A DNA stretch of 6,879 bases from Candidatus Campbellbacteria bacterium CG10_big_fil_rev_8_21_14_0_10_35_52. GTDB lineage: Bacteria; Patescibacteriota; Minisyncoccia; Phycocordibacterales; UBA2163. Shown here piece after piece: positions 1 through 6,879 of this stretch. The first letter of the stretch is position 1. Every line of letters begins with the position of its first letter. The notes below the pieces were generated by a model. The model had not been told where the DNA came from. It ran no database searches and saw nothing but the letters and a program-made list of their open reading frames with translations. Where the stretch lies: contig PFAA01000022.1 in assembly GCA_002778715.1 (NCBI GenBank), positions 2,965 through 9,843 on the forward strand, written 5' to 3'. The position numbers and the translations under genes were made by a program.

Positions 1-13
1 TATATTCATCGTT

Positions 14-2056
<2,043 letters not shown>

Positions 2057-2066
2057 TCAACTTCTT

Positions 2067-2098
2067 AATTTACGGCTTTTTGAAAAATAATTTGTCAA
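2067..2098 (-). promoter_or_regulatory. Candidate ligA promoter
   Basis: On the minus strand a perfect TTGACA -35 box lies at 2098-2093. The best -10 match is TAAATT at 2072-2067, four of six consensus bases, but the spacer is 20 bases, longer than ideal. It sits in the 98-base gap between the last pilin-like gene and ligA, so ligA could be transcribed independently of the pilus genes. I saw no strong hairpin terminator in that gap, so read-through from the pilus block is also possible. Confidence 0.35.
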
Positions 2099-2148
2099 AA
2101 ATAAATTGTTTATAAATTTTTTCCAAAAAACCCAATCTGCCATAAAAA

Positions 2149-2652
2149 TTAATATGTTACTTTAATTCCTCTTTCTACTCTTTTTAGATTTCCCGTGTCG
2201 CATATATTATATCCACGCGATTCAACAATGGTGAGGACGGCAGGCAATTGATATTTTGTTACGGATACAATCGCGCAGTATGCTTCCGGAGAAAAATTGA
2301 GCGTAAATATATTCGGATTTCCATAACCGACGCCACCGATATCATTTATGATATTCCCTACGCATTCTATATCTGATGTTGTTGATGTCGCGAACGCGTT
2401 ATTTTTTATATCCCAATATAAAGCGCATTCTACTCCCGTATCTGCGGCATAAAACGCAAACTGCGAATCTCTTCCCAAAGAAGATAATATCAATCCTTTC
2501 AGGGTGATATTAAATATCGCGAGTCCGACGGCAAGCAATATGCTGGAAACTAAAACAGCGTATAACAGAGCAAAACCTCCGCGCGAAGCGCGCAAGTAAA
2601 AAACATTTTTAAATTTTTGCATTTTATTCTGTTTTTTGCTATTGTTTCGCAT
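2149..2652 (-). CDS. PilX/GspK-type minor pilin-like protein
   Basis: This 167-residue protein is probably exported and assembled as a minor (tip) pilin. A basic leader of 26 residues ends in Arg-Gly-Gly, followed by Phe27 and a hydrophobic helix to about residue 50. That is a class III signal peptide with cleavage expected after Gly26. Position +5 is Tyr31 instead of the usual Glu, as in PilX and GspK proteins, which typically lack Glu5. The segment FYAADTGVECALYWD at 67-81 resembles the start of the globular domain in PilX-like proteins. Four cysteines (76, 97, 126, 151) could form two disulfides. At 167 residues it is far shorter than GspK, so PilX-like is the better label. The exact subfamily is inference. 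Met11 is an alternative start that still keeps a leader. It is the last gene of the pilus block, 25 bases after its neighbour, with no visible Shine-Dalgarno site. Confidence 0.82.
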   Translation of the reverse strand: MRNNSKKQNKMQKFKNVFYLRASRGGFALLYAVLVSSILLAVGLAIFNITLKGLILSSLGRDSQFAFYAADTGVECALYWDIKNNAFATSTTSDIECVGNIINDIGGVGYGNPNIFTLNFSPEAYCAIVSVTKYQLPAVLTIVESRGYNICDTGNLKRVERGIKVTY

Positions 2653-2677
2653 TTTTTGTTTTTAATTTTACGCTTTT

Positions 2678-3307
2678 TTACCAATCAAATATATTTTCTT
2701 TGACGACAAAGTTCTTGTTTAAAAATCCTGTTTCCCATGATAGTGTTACTTTTATCTCTTCTTCCCTGTTATTTATTTCTGTAAGCTGAATCTCTCTTGT
2801 AAATTTTGAATCCGCGCCACTTTTATATGTGTAAAAATTTATATTATCGTCATATTTCAATACAGGGCACGACCCTGTTCCGCCAATGCATTGTTTGATT
2901 TGATTGCCGAGTGTTTCTATTATATCTATAGTGCATACATTTCCATTGCGGCATATATTAATATCTCCGTCAAGCCAATTTTCATTTCCTTGAATATTAT
3001 TCTCGTCGCGCGCATTTCTCACAAATTCAACCGCCTCTTGAGCTAAATAAAAAGCCGTAATCTGGTCTCTGGAAAACATTGCCGATGACAAACTTTTTGA
3101 CGCTATCGTCATAGGACCTATAATAGACATAGCGAGCACCGATATGGCGACTAATGATTCAATCATCGTAAAACCATCGCTTAATTGCAATTTATAATTC
3201 CTTATATTTTTAGCTCGCGATTTACCTCTGATAAACCGAATTATCCTTGGTTTATTTATTTCGCGGAAGATGTTAAAGATATTTAATTTTTGTTTTAATA
3301 ATTTCAT
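2678..3307 (-). CDS. PilV/GspI-type minor pilin-like protein
   Basis: This is a 209-residue prepilin-like protein. The cleavage motif DGFTMIESLVAIS spans residues 44-56: Gly45 at -1, Phe46 at +1, Glu50 at +5, then a hydrophobic helix to about 70. The stretch FYLAQEAVEFVRNARDENN at 86-104 is characteristic of the PilV/GspI class, where the pilin helix continues as an amphipathic spine. Cysteines are at 119, 125, 140 and 147. From the ATG the leader would be 45 residues, long and strongly basic, which is unusual. A TTG codon at 3190-3188 (residue 40) preceded by AAGGA eight bases upstream would give a normal leader of six residues, so the true start may be there. The gene follows the PilW-like gene after 37 bases and should be co-transcribed with it. 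Membership of the prepilin superfamily is secure. The PilV/GspI label is likely. Confidence 0.87.
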   Translation of the reverse strand: MKLLKQKLNIFNIFREINKPRIIRFIRGKSRAKNIRNYKLQLSDGFTMIESLVAISVLAMSIIGPMTIASKSLSSAMFSRDQITAFYLAQEAVEFVRNARDENNIQGNENWLDGDINICRNGNVCTIDIIETLGNQIKQCIGGTGSCPVLKYDDNINFYTYKSGADSKFTREIQLTEINNREEEIKVTLSWETGFLNKNFVVKENIFDW

Positions 3308-3344
3308 TTTAATTTTTTAATTGATTATATGAGTAAAATAAAAT

Positions 3345-3974
3345 CTAAATATCCAGAACTCTTTGCGATACCATTGTCTGCAAATTAAATTCGGTCTTGA
3401 TTTTTTCTTTAACGCCTACAAAACCTTTAATTGTTATTACGACTTTTGGCTGATAATTGTCGGTCATAGACGAACCGCTGACATAAAAAGAAAAATTTTC
3501 TATGACAACTTCTTTTGCCGTTATGCCAACAAAATTAGCGCCGCCGTTTTTTGACATTTCAATTCCCGATTCGTCATAATTTATTCTATAAATTATTTGG
3601 TCATTTGGATTAAGCGGGTTTCCACCTGATGCTTCAAAAGCGAATAATTTACCGGGGTTGCAATCTTTTGGCGTATCAATATTAGGCGGGACACTGGTAT
3701 TTTCTTCGCAGTGATATTTTGTTCCCATGCGAATATTTCTTGATATACTCTCCAGCGCGAAATTTAAATTATTCATAACGGAACTCAACGCGCGCGCTTT
3801 TCTATTCGCGTCAATTATGGAAAGAAGCGTTCCTACGCCAATTAACATCACGAATACGAATAATGAAACAGCGACAAGCATCTCTATTAGAGTAAATCCT
3901 TTTTTTTCATATAATCGTATTTTTTTCGTCTCTGAAAAATTTTGAATTTTTGATTGTAATTTTGATTTTTTCAT
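3345..3974 (-). CDS. PilW/GspJ-type minor pilin-like protein
   Basis: This 209-residue prepilin-like protein has a 26-residue basic leader, a KKGFTLIEMLVAVS motif (Gly26 at -1, Phe27 at +1, Glu31 at +5) and a hydrophobic helix to about residue 52. The following segment at 68-87, with NFALESISRNIRMGTKYHC-like spacing, matches the amphipathic helix of PilW/GspJ proteins. The C-terminal half looks like a beta-rich globular domain. Cys89 and Cys105 may form a disulfide loop. The protein would be processed by the PilD encoded two genes upstream and join the pilus tip or priming complex. Only 15 bases of AAAAAT-type repeats separate it from the preceding gene, so coupling by a shared transcript is expected. 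No Shine-Dalgarno site is visible. The subtype assignment is by resemblance and order, not by a database search. Confidence 0.87.
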   Translation of the reverse strand: MKKSKLQSKIQNFSETKKIRLYEKKGFTLIEMLVAVSLFVFVMLIGVGTLLSIIDANRKARALSSVMNNLNFALESISRNIRMGTKYHCEENTSVPPNIDTPKDCNPGKLFAFEASGGNPLNPNDQIIYRINYDESGIEMSKNGGANFVGITAKEVVIENFSFYVSGSSMTDNYQPKVVITIKGFVGVKEKIKTEFNLQTMVSQRVLDI

Positions 3975-3989
3975 TTTTTATTTTTATTT

Positions 3990-4595
3990 TTATTTCTCTA
4001 CCGATATTTGTCCAGTCGTCAATGTATTAATGTCAAAAGTCGTTCCTTTGGGAGATTGAATGGTTATTTTTGCCGAAGCATACACATCATTTTGTATATT
4101 GCTCTTTATTATCGCTTCTGGATTTGGTCTTTTAAAAATAATGTCAATAAATGTTATCGCTCCATCGGCATCATTTGAACATTTTTCCACACCGCCTTGA
4201 AGCGCGCCGCAAATTTTTGATATTTTATTTCCTTTCCCAAGTGTAATTATTTCAATATTCTCTGTCGCGTCATCATATCCGATTTCATATCCAATATATT
4301 TTGGCGCTTGTTTATCGGCAAAAAATATATACAAATCATCGCTTGCGGAATCAAAATGCATGCCATAACCGACATCAAATTCACTGTTACCCGCTCCAAA
4401 CTCTCTAACGCTTAAGCCAAACACCTGCGCTTTGCGTATAGACAACGCTATATCATACGCGAGATTTTCAATAAGCAATCCTCCTGAAAATTTTGAGTGT
4501 CCAACAAGAACAACTGTGGTGATAATGGTAAAAATAGCTATTGACGCAAGCATCTCAACAATAGAAAATCCTTTATTTTTTTTAAGCTTCGGCAT
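3990..4595 (-). CDS. FimT/GspH-type minor pilin-like protein
   Basis: This 201-residue prepilin has a short basic leader of nine residues ending in Lys-Gly. The GFSIVEMLASIAIF motif follows (Gly9 at -1, Phe10 at +1, Glu14 at +5) with a hydrophobic helix to about residue 31. The segment ENLAYDIALSIRKAQVFGLSVRE at 43-65 resembles FimT/GspH pseudopilins, in which this helix leads into a beta-sandwich. Two cysteines (129, 139) are ten residues apart and could form a small disulfide loop. The start codon lies two bases after the pilD stop, so translation is probably coupled to that of the peptidase that processes it. This is the most canonical prepilin of the four. It could in principle serve as a larger pilin subunit, but the length and the FimT-like helix favour a minor role. 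Confidence 0.88.
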   Translation of the reverse strand: MPKLKKNKGFSIVEMLASIAIFTIITTVVLVGHSKFSGGLLIENLAYDIALSIRKAQVFGLSVREFGAGNSEFDVGYGMHFDSASDDLYIFFADKQAPKYIGYEIGYDDATENIEIITLGKGNKISKICGALQGGVEKCSNDADGAITFIDIIFKRPNPEAIIKSNIQNDVYASAKITIQSPKGTTFDINTLTTGQISVEK

Positions 4596-4597
4596 AT

Positions 4598-5413
4598 TTA
4601 TAAAATGAAATTGAAAATATTCATATTAAAGAAAAACGCTGTCATAAATCCGATTATAAGAAATGGTCCGAATGGTATCTCGCTTTTCATTGTAAATTGT
4701 TTTCTTTGCAAATACAATGACGAAATTAACGCAAGCCCTACGCCAAAAAGAGCTCCTATCCAAAAAGATAATATGATTGCTGAAACTCCCGCGGATAAAC
4801 CGAGTATCCACCCTATTCCAACAACAAGTTTTCCATCACCTAAACCAATCCATCTGCCGTCTGATATAAGCCACAAAAAGAAAAAAAACAAAAAAAACAG
4901 AGGTCCAGCGGCTAAATGAGAAATAGTCGGTGTTGTTAACTGAAATGTATTAAGATTAAAAAACAGAGTAAAAAATGAAAATAAGATAAATGCGTATACA
5001 AAATTATTCGGTATTATTTTATGTTTTAAATCATATATAAAAATTATAATCAAAAGCGAGAAAATAATCATAAAATATACAGAGCTGATTATCATATACG
5101 ATAAAGAATGATTGAGAATAAAAGAGAATTTAAGAAAAATTCCCAAAAAAACAAGTCCCGTTGATAATTCAACAAATATATACTGCCAGGATATTTTGCT
5201 CTTGCATAATCTGCATCTTCCTGAAAATATTAAAAAAGAAAATATTGGTATGAGGTCAAACCATTTTAATTTACTGCCACATAAAAAGCACATTGACCTG
5301 CCTTTTATTGAGCGCCCGGTATTGTATCTTAATGAAACGACATTTAGAAAACTCCCTATAATTATTCCGAATATAAAATAAAATATAGCAATAATAATTT
5401 CTATTGATTCCAT
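4598..5413 (-). CDS. pilD: Type IV prepilin peptidase / N-methyltransferase
   Basis: PilD is an inner-membrane aspartic protease that cuts prepilins after the leader glycine and methylates the new N-terminal phenylalanine. The 271-residue protein begins with a membrane segment and GSFLNVVSLR at 20-29. A cytoplasmic loop follows with two zinc-binding pairs, CFLC (Cys42, Cys45) and CRLC (Cys67, Cys70), which mark the bifunctional methyltransferase-containing form. The catalytic aspartates are Asp128 in YDLKHKIIP and Asp193 in GLGDGKL, the GxGD motif. The C-terminal IPFGPFL at 246-252 is also family-typical. About seven to eight hydrophobic segments can be traced. The gene heads the pilus block, directly upstream of four prepilin substrates. 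Its upstream region carries two perfect inverted repeats next to the start, so it may be regulated there. No Shine-Dalgarno site is present. Confidence 0.97.
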   Translation of the reverse strand: MESIEIIIAIFYFIFGIIIGSFLNVVSLRYNTGRSIKGRSMCFLCGSKLKWFDLIPIFSFLIFSGRCRLCKSKISWQYIFVELSTGLVFLGIFLKFSFILNHSLSYMIISSVYFMIIFSLLIIIFIYDLKHKIIPNNFVYAFILFSFFTLFFNLNTFQLTTPTISHLAAGPLFFLFFFFLWLISDGRWIGLGDGKLVVGIGWILGLSAGVSAIILSFWIGALFGVGLALISSLYLQRKQFTMKSEIPFGPFLIIGFMTAFFFNMNIFNFIL

Positions 5414-5422
5414 TTTTATATT

Positions 5423-5441
5423 ATAACTTACTTTAAGTTAT
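5423..5441. promoter_or_regulatory. Perfect 8-bp-arm dyad at the pilD start
   Basis: The arms ATAACTTA (5423-5430) and TAAGTTAT (5434-5441) are perfect inverted complements separated by three bases. The dyad ends nine bases before the pilD ATG and overlaps a TATAAT box on the minus strand at 5425-5420. It could be a repressor operator or, if transcribed, a small hairpin in the leader. The low GC content makes a terminator unlikely. Function is inferred from position and symmetry only. Confidence 0.4.
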
Positions 5442-5445
5442 TTAG

Positions 5446-5478
5446 ATTATAAACAATAAATATCCGCTAAATTATCAA
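5446..5478 (-). promoter_or_regulatory. Candidate pilD promoter
   Basis: A perfect TATAAT lies at 5451-5446 on the minus strand, 32 bases before the ATG, and TTGATA at 5478-5473 could be a -35 box. The 21-base spacer is too long for an ideal promoter. A second TATAAT at 5425-5420 would start transcription at or next to the ATG, giving a leaderless message, but lacks a -35 box. The pilus genes probably start from one of these, because lemA ends with its own terminator. Confidence 0.35.
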
Positions 5479-5490
5479 TTATTGATAATT
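5470..5490. promoter_or_regulatory. Perfect 9-bp-arm dyad upstream of pilD
   Basis: The arms AATTATCAA (5470-5478) and TTGATAATT (5482-5490) are perfect inverted complements around a 3-base centre. The dyad covers the candidate -35 box TTGATA of pilD and its centre is about 48 bases from that of the second dyad next to the start. Such a site would suit a dimeric regulator. The AT-only core also means that chance symmetry is not negligible. Confidence 0.35.
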
Positions 5491-5659
5491 ATTATTCAAT
5501 GATCAATTTTCAAATATCTTTTTATAATCAACCTTCATCTATTACATCGGTATCCGCATAGAGCGTTGATATATAGTGGTAAATTTTAAATTTAAAAATT
5601 TATTTGCGGTTTTACAAATTTTTGACTTTTAACTTTTACGGTATTCGTATGTCAGACCA

Positions 5660-5682
5660 ATGCGTAAAACCTATGCGTAAAA
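5660..5682. repeat. Short 13-bp-period direct repeat
   Basis: The ten-base word ATGCGTAAAA occurs at 5660-5669 and again at 5673-5682, with a 3-base gap. It adjoins the left end of the first ~70-bp repeat copy. No function can be assigned. It may be a slippage product or a paired binding site. Confidence 0.6.
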
Positions 5683-5753
5683 ATTGTTTTCAAATAACGC
5701 GTTTCTGCCCAGTATATGGATAATTTCATATTAGTTGAAAAAATTGAAAGAAT
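5683..5753. repeat. ~70-bp repeat, copy 1 (diverged)
   Basis: This 71-base unit matches copy 2 at 5784-5853 at roughly 60 positions, with a period of about 101 bases. The right third is almost identical, including the 19 bases TTAGTTGAAAAAATTGAAA (5731-5749). Its ends, ATTGTTTTCAA and TTGAAAGAAT, form an imperfect inverted repeat. The central palindrome of copy 2 is broken here by indels, so this looks like the more decayed copy. No transposase is nearby. Confidence 0.75.
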
Positions 5754-5783
5754 TAAAAAAAATAACGAAAAAGAGCTATTACT

Positions 5784-5853
5784 ATTGTTTCCAAATAGCG
5801 CGCTTCTGTCCCATATGGGATAATTTGGCGTTAGTTGAAAAAATTGAAACAAT
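5784..5853. repeat. ~70-bp repeat, copy 2 (palindrome-rich)
   Basis: This 70-base unit is bounded by ATTGTTTCCAA (5784-5794) and TTGAAACAAT (5844-5853), which are inverted complements apart from one inserted base. Inside are AGCGCGCT (5797-5804), the 12-base perfect palindrome TCCCATATGGGA (5809-5820), and the inverted pair CCAAAT/ATTTGG (5791-5796, 5823-5828). The nested symmetry suggests a foldable element, such as a small non-autonomous mobile element or a structured RNA. Its right end abuts the T-rich tract of the lemA terminator. No target-site duplication is evident. Confidence 0.7.
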
Positions 5854-5883
5854 AACAAAATATAGCGACTACCGCTATAATTT
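5848..5883 (-). terminator. Probable intrinsic terminator of lemA
   Basis: On the minus strand, starting about 11 bases after the lemA stop, TATAGCG (5879-5873), a 5-base loop and CGCTATA (5867-5861) form a perfect 7-bp stem, with flanking A/T pairs that can extend it past one mismatch. A T-rich tract, TTTTGTTATTGTTT, follows directly. Position, orientation and tract all fit Rho-independent termination. The stem is short but has three central G-C pairs. Confidence 0.7.
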
Positions 5884-5893
5884 ACGCGATAAA

Positions 5894-6451
5894 TTAAAAT
5901 TTAACATCCACCGATTCGCGAGCTATCGCGTTTTCTTCAAGCTCAAAGAGATCCTGTTTTTTGAAATGAAACATATTACCGATAATGTTATTTGGAAAAG
6001 ATTCCAATCCGATATTTAAATCACGGACATTTCCATTATAAAATCGGCGAGCGGCTTGTATTTTATTTTCAGTGTCTGACAATTCTCGTTGAAGCTCTAA
6101 AAAATTTTGATTTGCTTTCAAGTCTGGATAATTTTCCGAGACCGCGAAAAGCGATTTGAGAGCGCTTGATAGCATATTTTCCGATTTTCCCCTATCTTCC
6201 AGCGAACCACTTTGCATAGCTTTCGCGCGCATTTCCGTTACTTTTGAAAGAACGCCCTCTTCGTGACTCGCGTAACCCTTTACGGTATTTATAAGATTTG
6301 GAATAAGGTCGTATCTGCGTTTAAGCTGAACATCAATATCCGCCCATGCTTCTTTCGTTCTGTTAATCAATTGCACGAATTTGTTATACGCGTAAATTAC
6401 AAATAAGACGATAACAATTACCACACCAATTAAAATATTTATGATGCTCAT
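5894..6451 (-). CDS. lemA: LemA family membrane protein
   Basis: LemA proteins are small membrane-anchored helical proteins that are widespread in bacteria. Their biochemical role is not settled. This one has 185 residues, the normal length. One hydrophobic segment lies at about 4-21, followed by the family core: LINRTKEAWADIDVQLKRR at 28-46, YDLIPNLINTVKGYASHE at 47-64, ENYPDLKANQNFLELQREL at 106-124, ENKIQAARRFYN at 128-139, and the C-terminal FPNNIIGNMFHF at 152-163. The bulk should form a long helical bundle outside the membrane. The gene stands alone between groEL and the pilus block, with its own likely promoter and terminator. No M48/HtpX-type peptidase or TPM-domain gene, frequent lemA partners, is adjacent here. 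The start codon has no Shine-Dalgarno site. The family assignment is firm. Confidence 0.95.
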   Translation of the reverse strand: MSIINILIGVVIVIVLFVIYAYNKFVQLINRTKEAWADIDVQLKRRYDLIPNLINTVKGYASHEEGVLSKVTEMRAKAMQSGSLEDRGKSENMLSSALKSLFAVSENYPDLKANQNFLELQRELSDTENKIQAARRFYNGNVRDLNIGLESFPNNIIGNMFHFKKQDLFELEENAIARESVDVKF

Positions 6452-6490
6452 GTTTTTATTAATTTATGTATATTATCTTAAATTATTAAT

Positions 6491-6496
6491 ATTATA
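6491..6496 (-). promoter_or_regulatory. Candidate -10 box of the lemA promoter
   Basis: A perfect TATAAT reads at 6496-6491 on the minus strand, 39 bases before the lemA ATG, so the leader would be about 30 bases. No good -35 hexamer is seen at the proper distance; the upstream stretch is T-rich. In so AT-rich a region a chance match is quite possible. Confidence 0.35.
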
Positions 6497-6710
6497 ATTT
6501 TACTCTAAAAAAAATAAAAAACAAACAATTATGATGGATTTAAAAATAATTGCATTTTCATAATACCACCGTCTAAATTTTAATAATTTTGTATTGTCGT
6601 TTTGATTTTTGCTCGCTCCGTAGTGAATTGTGGTTTTTACTACCGGAAATCTTTGAATTTTGATTTAATAAGTTCTTTCTTAACAAATTTCATAATCCAA
6701 AGACTAATAG

Positions 6711-6729
6711 AAAACTTCTGCCAAGTTTT
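6711..6729 (-). terminator. Weak terminator-like hairpin after groEL
   Basis: AAAACTT (6711-6717) and AAGTTTT (6723-6729) are perfect inverted complements with a 5-base loop, 36 bases past the groEL stop on the minus strand. The stem has one G-C pair and the bases after it, CTATTAGTCTTT, form a poor T-tract, so efficient termination is doubtful. It is the only candidate I see between groEL and lemA. Confidence 0.3.
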
Positions 6730-6764
6730 TATGACGGCGGTTTTTTATATTAAACAAAATAATT

Positions 6765-6879
6765 TTAAAATCCTCCCATTCCCGGCATACCCGCTGACAT
6801 TCCTCCGCCTACTCCACCGCTTTTGTCTTCTTCAGGTTCATCCGCTATGGCAACTTCCGTTGTAAGCAAGATTCCAGCG
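6765..6879 (-). CDS. groEL: Chaperonin GroEL, C-terminal fragment
   Basis: Only the last 37 codons and the TAA stop lie in the window; the gene continues beyond position 6879. The visible end begins AGILLTTEVAIAD, matching the conserved end of the GroEL equatorial domain (the ILTTE..V.D pattern). A short acidic linker, EPEEDK, follows, then a Gly/Met-rich tail ending in MPGMGGF. That flexible tail projects into the folding chamber in GroEL. The protein assists folding of cytoplasmic proteins as a double heptamer with GroES. The match is short but distinctive. The truncation is only due to the window edge. The gene is co-directional with lemA, 313 bases away, and a functional link between them is not implied. 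Confidence 0.95.
   Translation of the reverse strand, partial: AGILLTTEVAIADEPEEDKSGGVGGGMSAGMPGMGGF

Larger units (their letters stand above)
5414..5893. other. 480-base non-coding region between lemA and pilD
   Basis: I find no convincing gene in this stretch. It holds, from the lemA side, a terminator-like hairpin, two diverged copies of a ~70-bp repeat, a 13-bp tandem repeat, a very AT-rich block (about 5581-5620), and two perfect dyads with promoter-like boxes just before pilD. A plus-strand TTGACT near 5622-5627 has only a poor -10 partner. The density of repeats and palindromes contrasts with the tight spacing of the genes to its left. Confidence 0.7.
6452..6764. other. 313-base non-coding region between groEL and lemA
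   Basis: No supportable gene is present. The stretch is very AT-rich near lemA, where it carries the candidate promoter, and holds a small inverted repeat close to the groEL stop. A gapped dyad, GTAGT (6620-6624) with ACTAC (6639-6643), is also visible. The only minus-strand frame starting with ATG that I noted runs for 17 codons and has no supporting signal. Confidence 0.6.

Noticed and set aside
3324..3329. TATAAT between the PilW-like and PilV-like genes (minus strand)
   Set aside because: No -35 partner at a workable distance, and such words arise easily in this AT-rich gap. Kept as a weak possibility only.
4605..5381. Open frames antisense to, or in another frame of, pilD
   Set aside because: PilD has intact catalytic and zinc-binding motifs. 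The alternatives have none.
5470..5490. Fur-box-like reading of the upstream pilD dyad
   Set aside because: It shares GATAAT words and symmetry with the Fur consensus but not its full pattern, and no iron-related gene is present.
5683..5853. CRISPR-like array (repeat, 30-base gap, repeat; GTTTC/GAAAC-type ends)
   Set aside because: There are only two units, they are about 70 bp long and clearly diverged, and no cas gene is nearby. CRISPR repeats are shorter and near-identical.
5652..5858. 68-codon minus-strand open frame downstream of lemA
   Set aside because: It consists largely of the two repeats and follows the lemA terminator. The peptide has no recognisable motif.
5735..6019. 94-codon plus-strand open frame
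   Set aside because: It starts at TTG inside repeat copy 1 and runs more than 120 bases antisense through the 3' end of lemA. No start signal or recognisable family.
6640..6693. 17-codon minus-strand mini-ORF (MKFVKKELIK...) after groEL
   Set aside because: Such a short A/T-rich frame is expected by chance, and there is no ribosome-binding or conservation evidence.

Overview
The window is AT-rich, with roughly a third GC by eye. Eight protein-coding genes all lie on the minus strand. Read in their direction of transcription they are: the last 37 codons of groEL (chaperonin), lemA, a pilus block of five genes (pilD prepilin peptidase, then four minor-pilin-like proteins of FimT/GspH, PilW/GspJ, PilV/GspI and PilX/GspK type), and ligA (NAD+-dependent DNA ligase). 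I find no convincing plus-strand gene, no tRNA or rRNA, no transposase and no CRISPR array.

The likely source is a member of the Candidate Phyla Radiation (Patescibacteria), most likely Parcubacteria-like. This is inference. It rests on the AT-rich sequence, the LigA variant (altered NAD+-binding domain Ia, zinc finger with two of four cysteines), the style of the pilins, and starts without Shine-Dalgarno motifs. All stop codons used are TAA or TAG, and nothing suggests TGA recoding.

Layout from high to low coordinates. 6765-6879 is the GroEL tail with its Gly/Met-rich end. 6452-6764 is non-coding and holds a probable lemA promoter. 5894-6451 is lemA, followed by a good terminator-like hairpin at 5848-5883. 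5414-5893 is a 480-base non-coding stretch with two diverged copies of a ~70-bp palindrome-rich repeat, a short 13-bp tandem repeat, and two perfect dyads next to the pilD start. 4598-5413 is pilD, and 3990-4595, 3345-3974, 2678-3307 and 2149-2652 are the four pilin-like genes. 2051-2148 probably carries a ligA promoter, and 14-2050 is ligA.

The pilus block reads as one transcription unit with gaps of 2 to 37 bases. PilD would cleave and N-methylate the prepilins. The four pilin-like proteins match the classes that form the tip or priming complex of type IV pili and type II secretion pseudopili (H, J, I and K types). The major pilin, ATPases and platform proteins are not in the window. The most unusual things here are the repeat pair and dyads upstream of pilD and the lineage-type changes in LigA. 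I see no clearly new multi-gene system.
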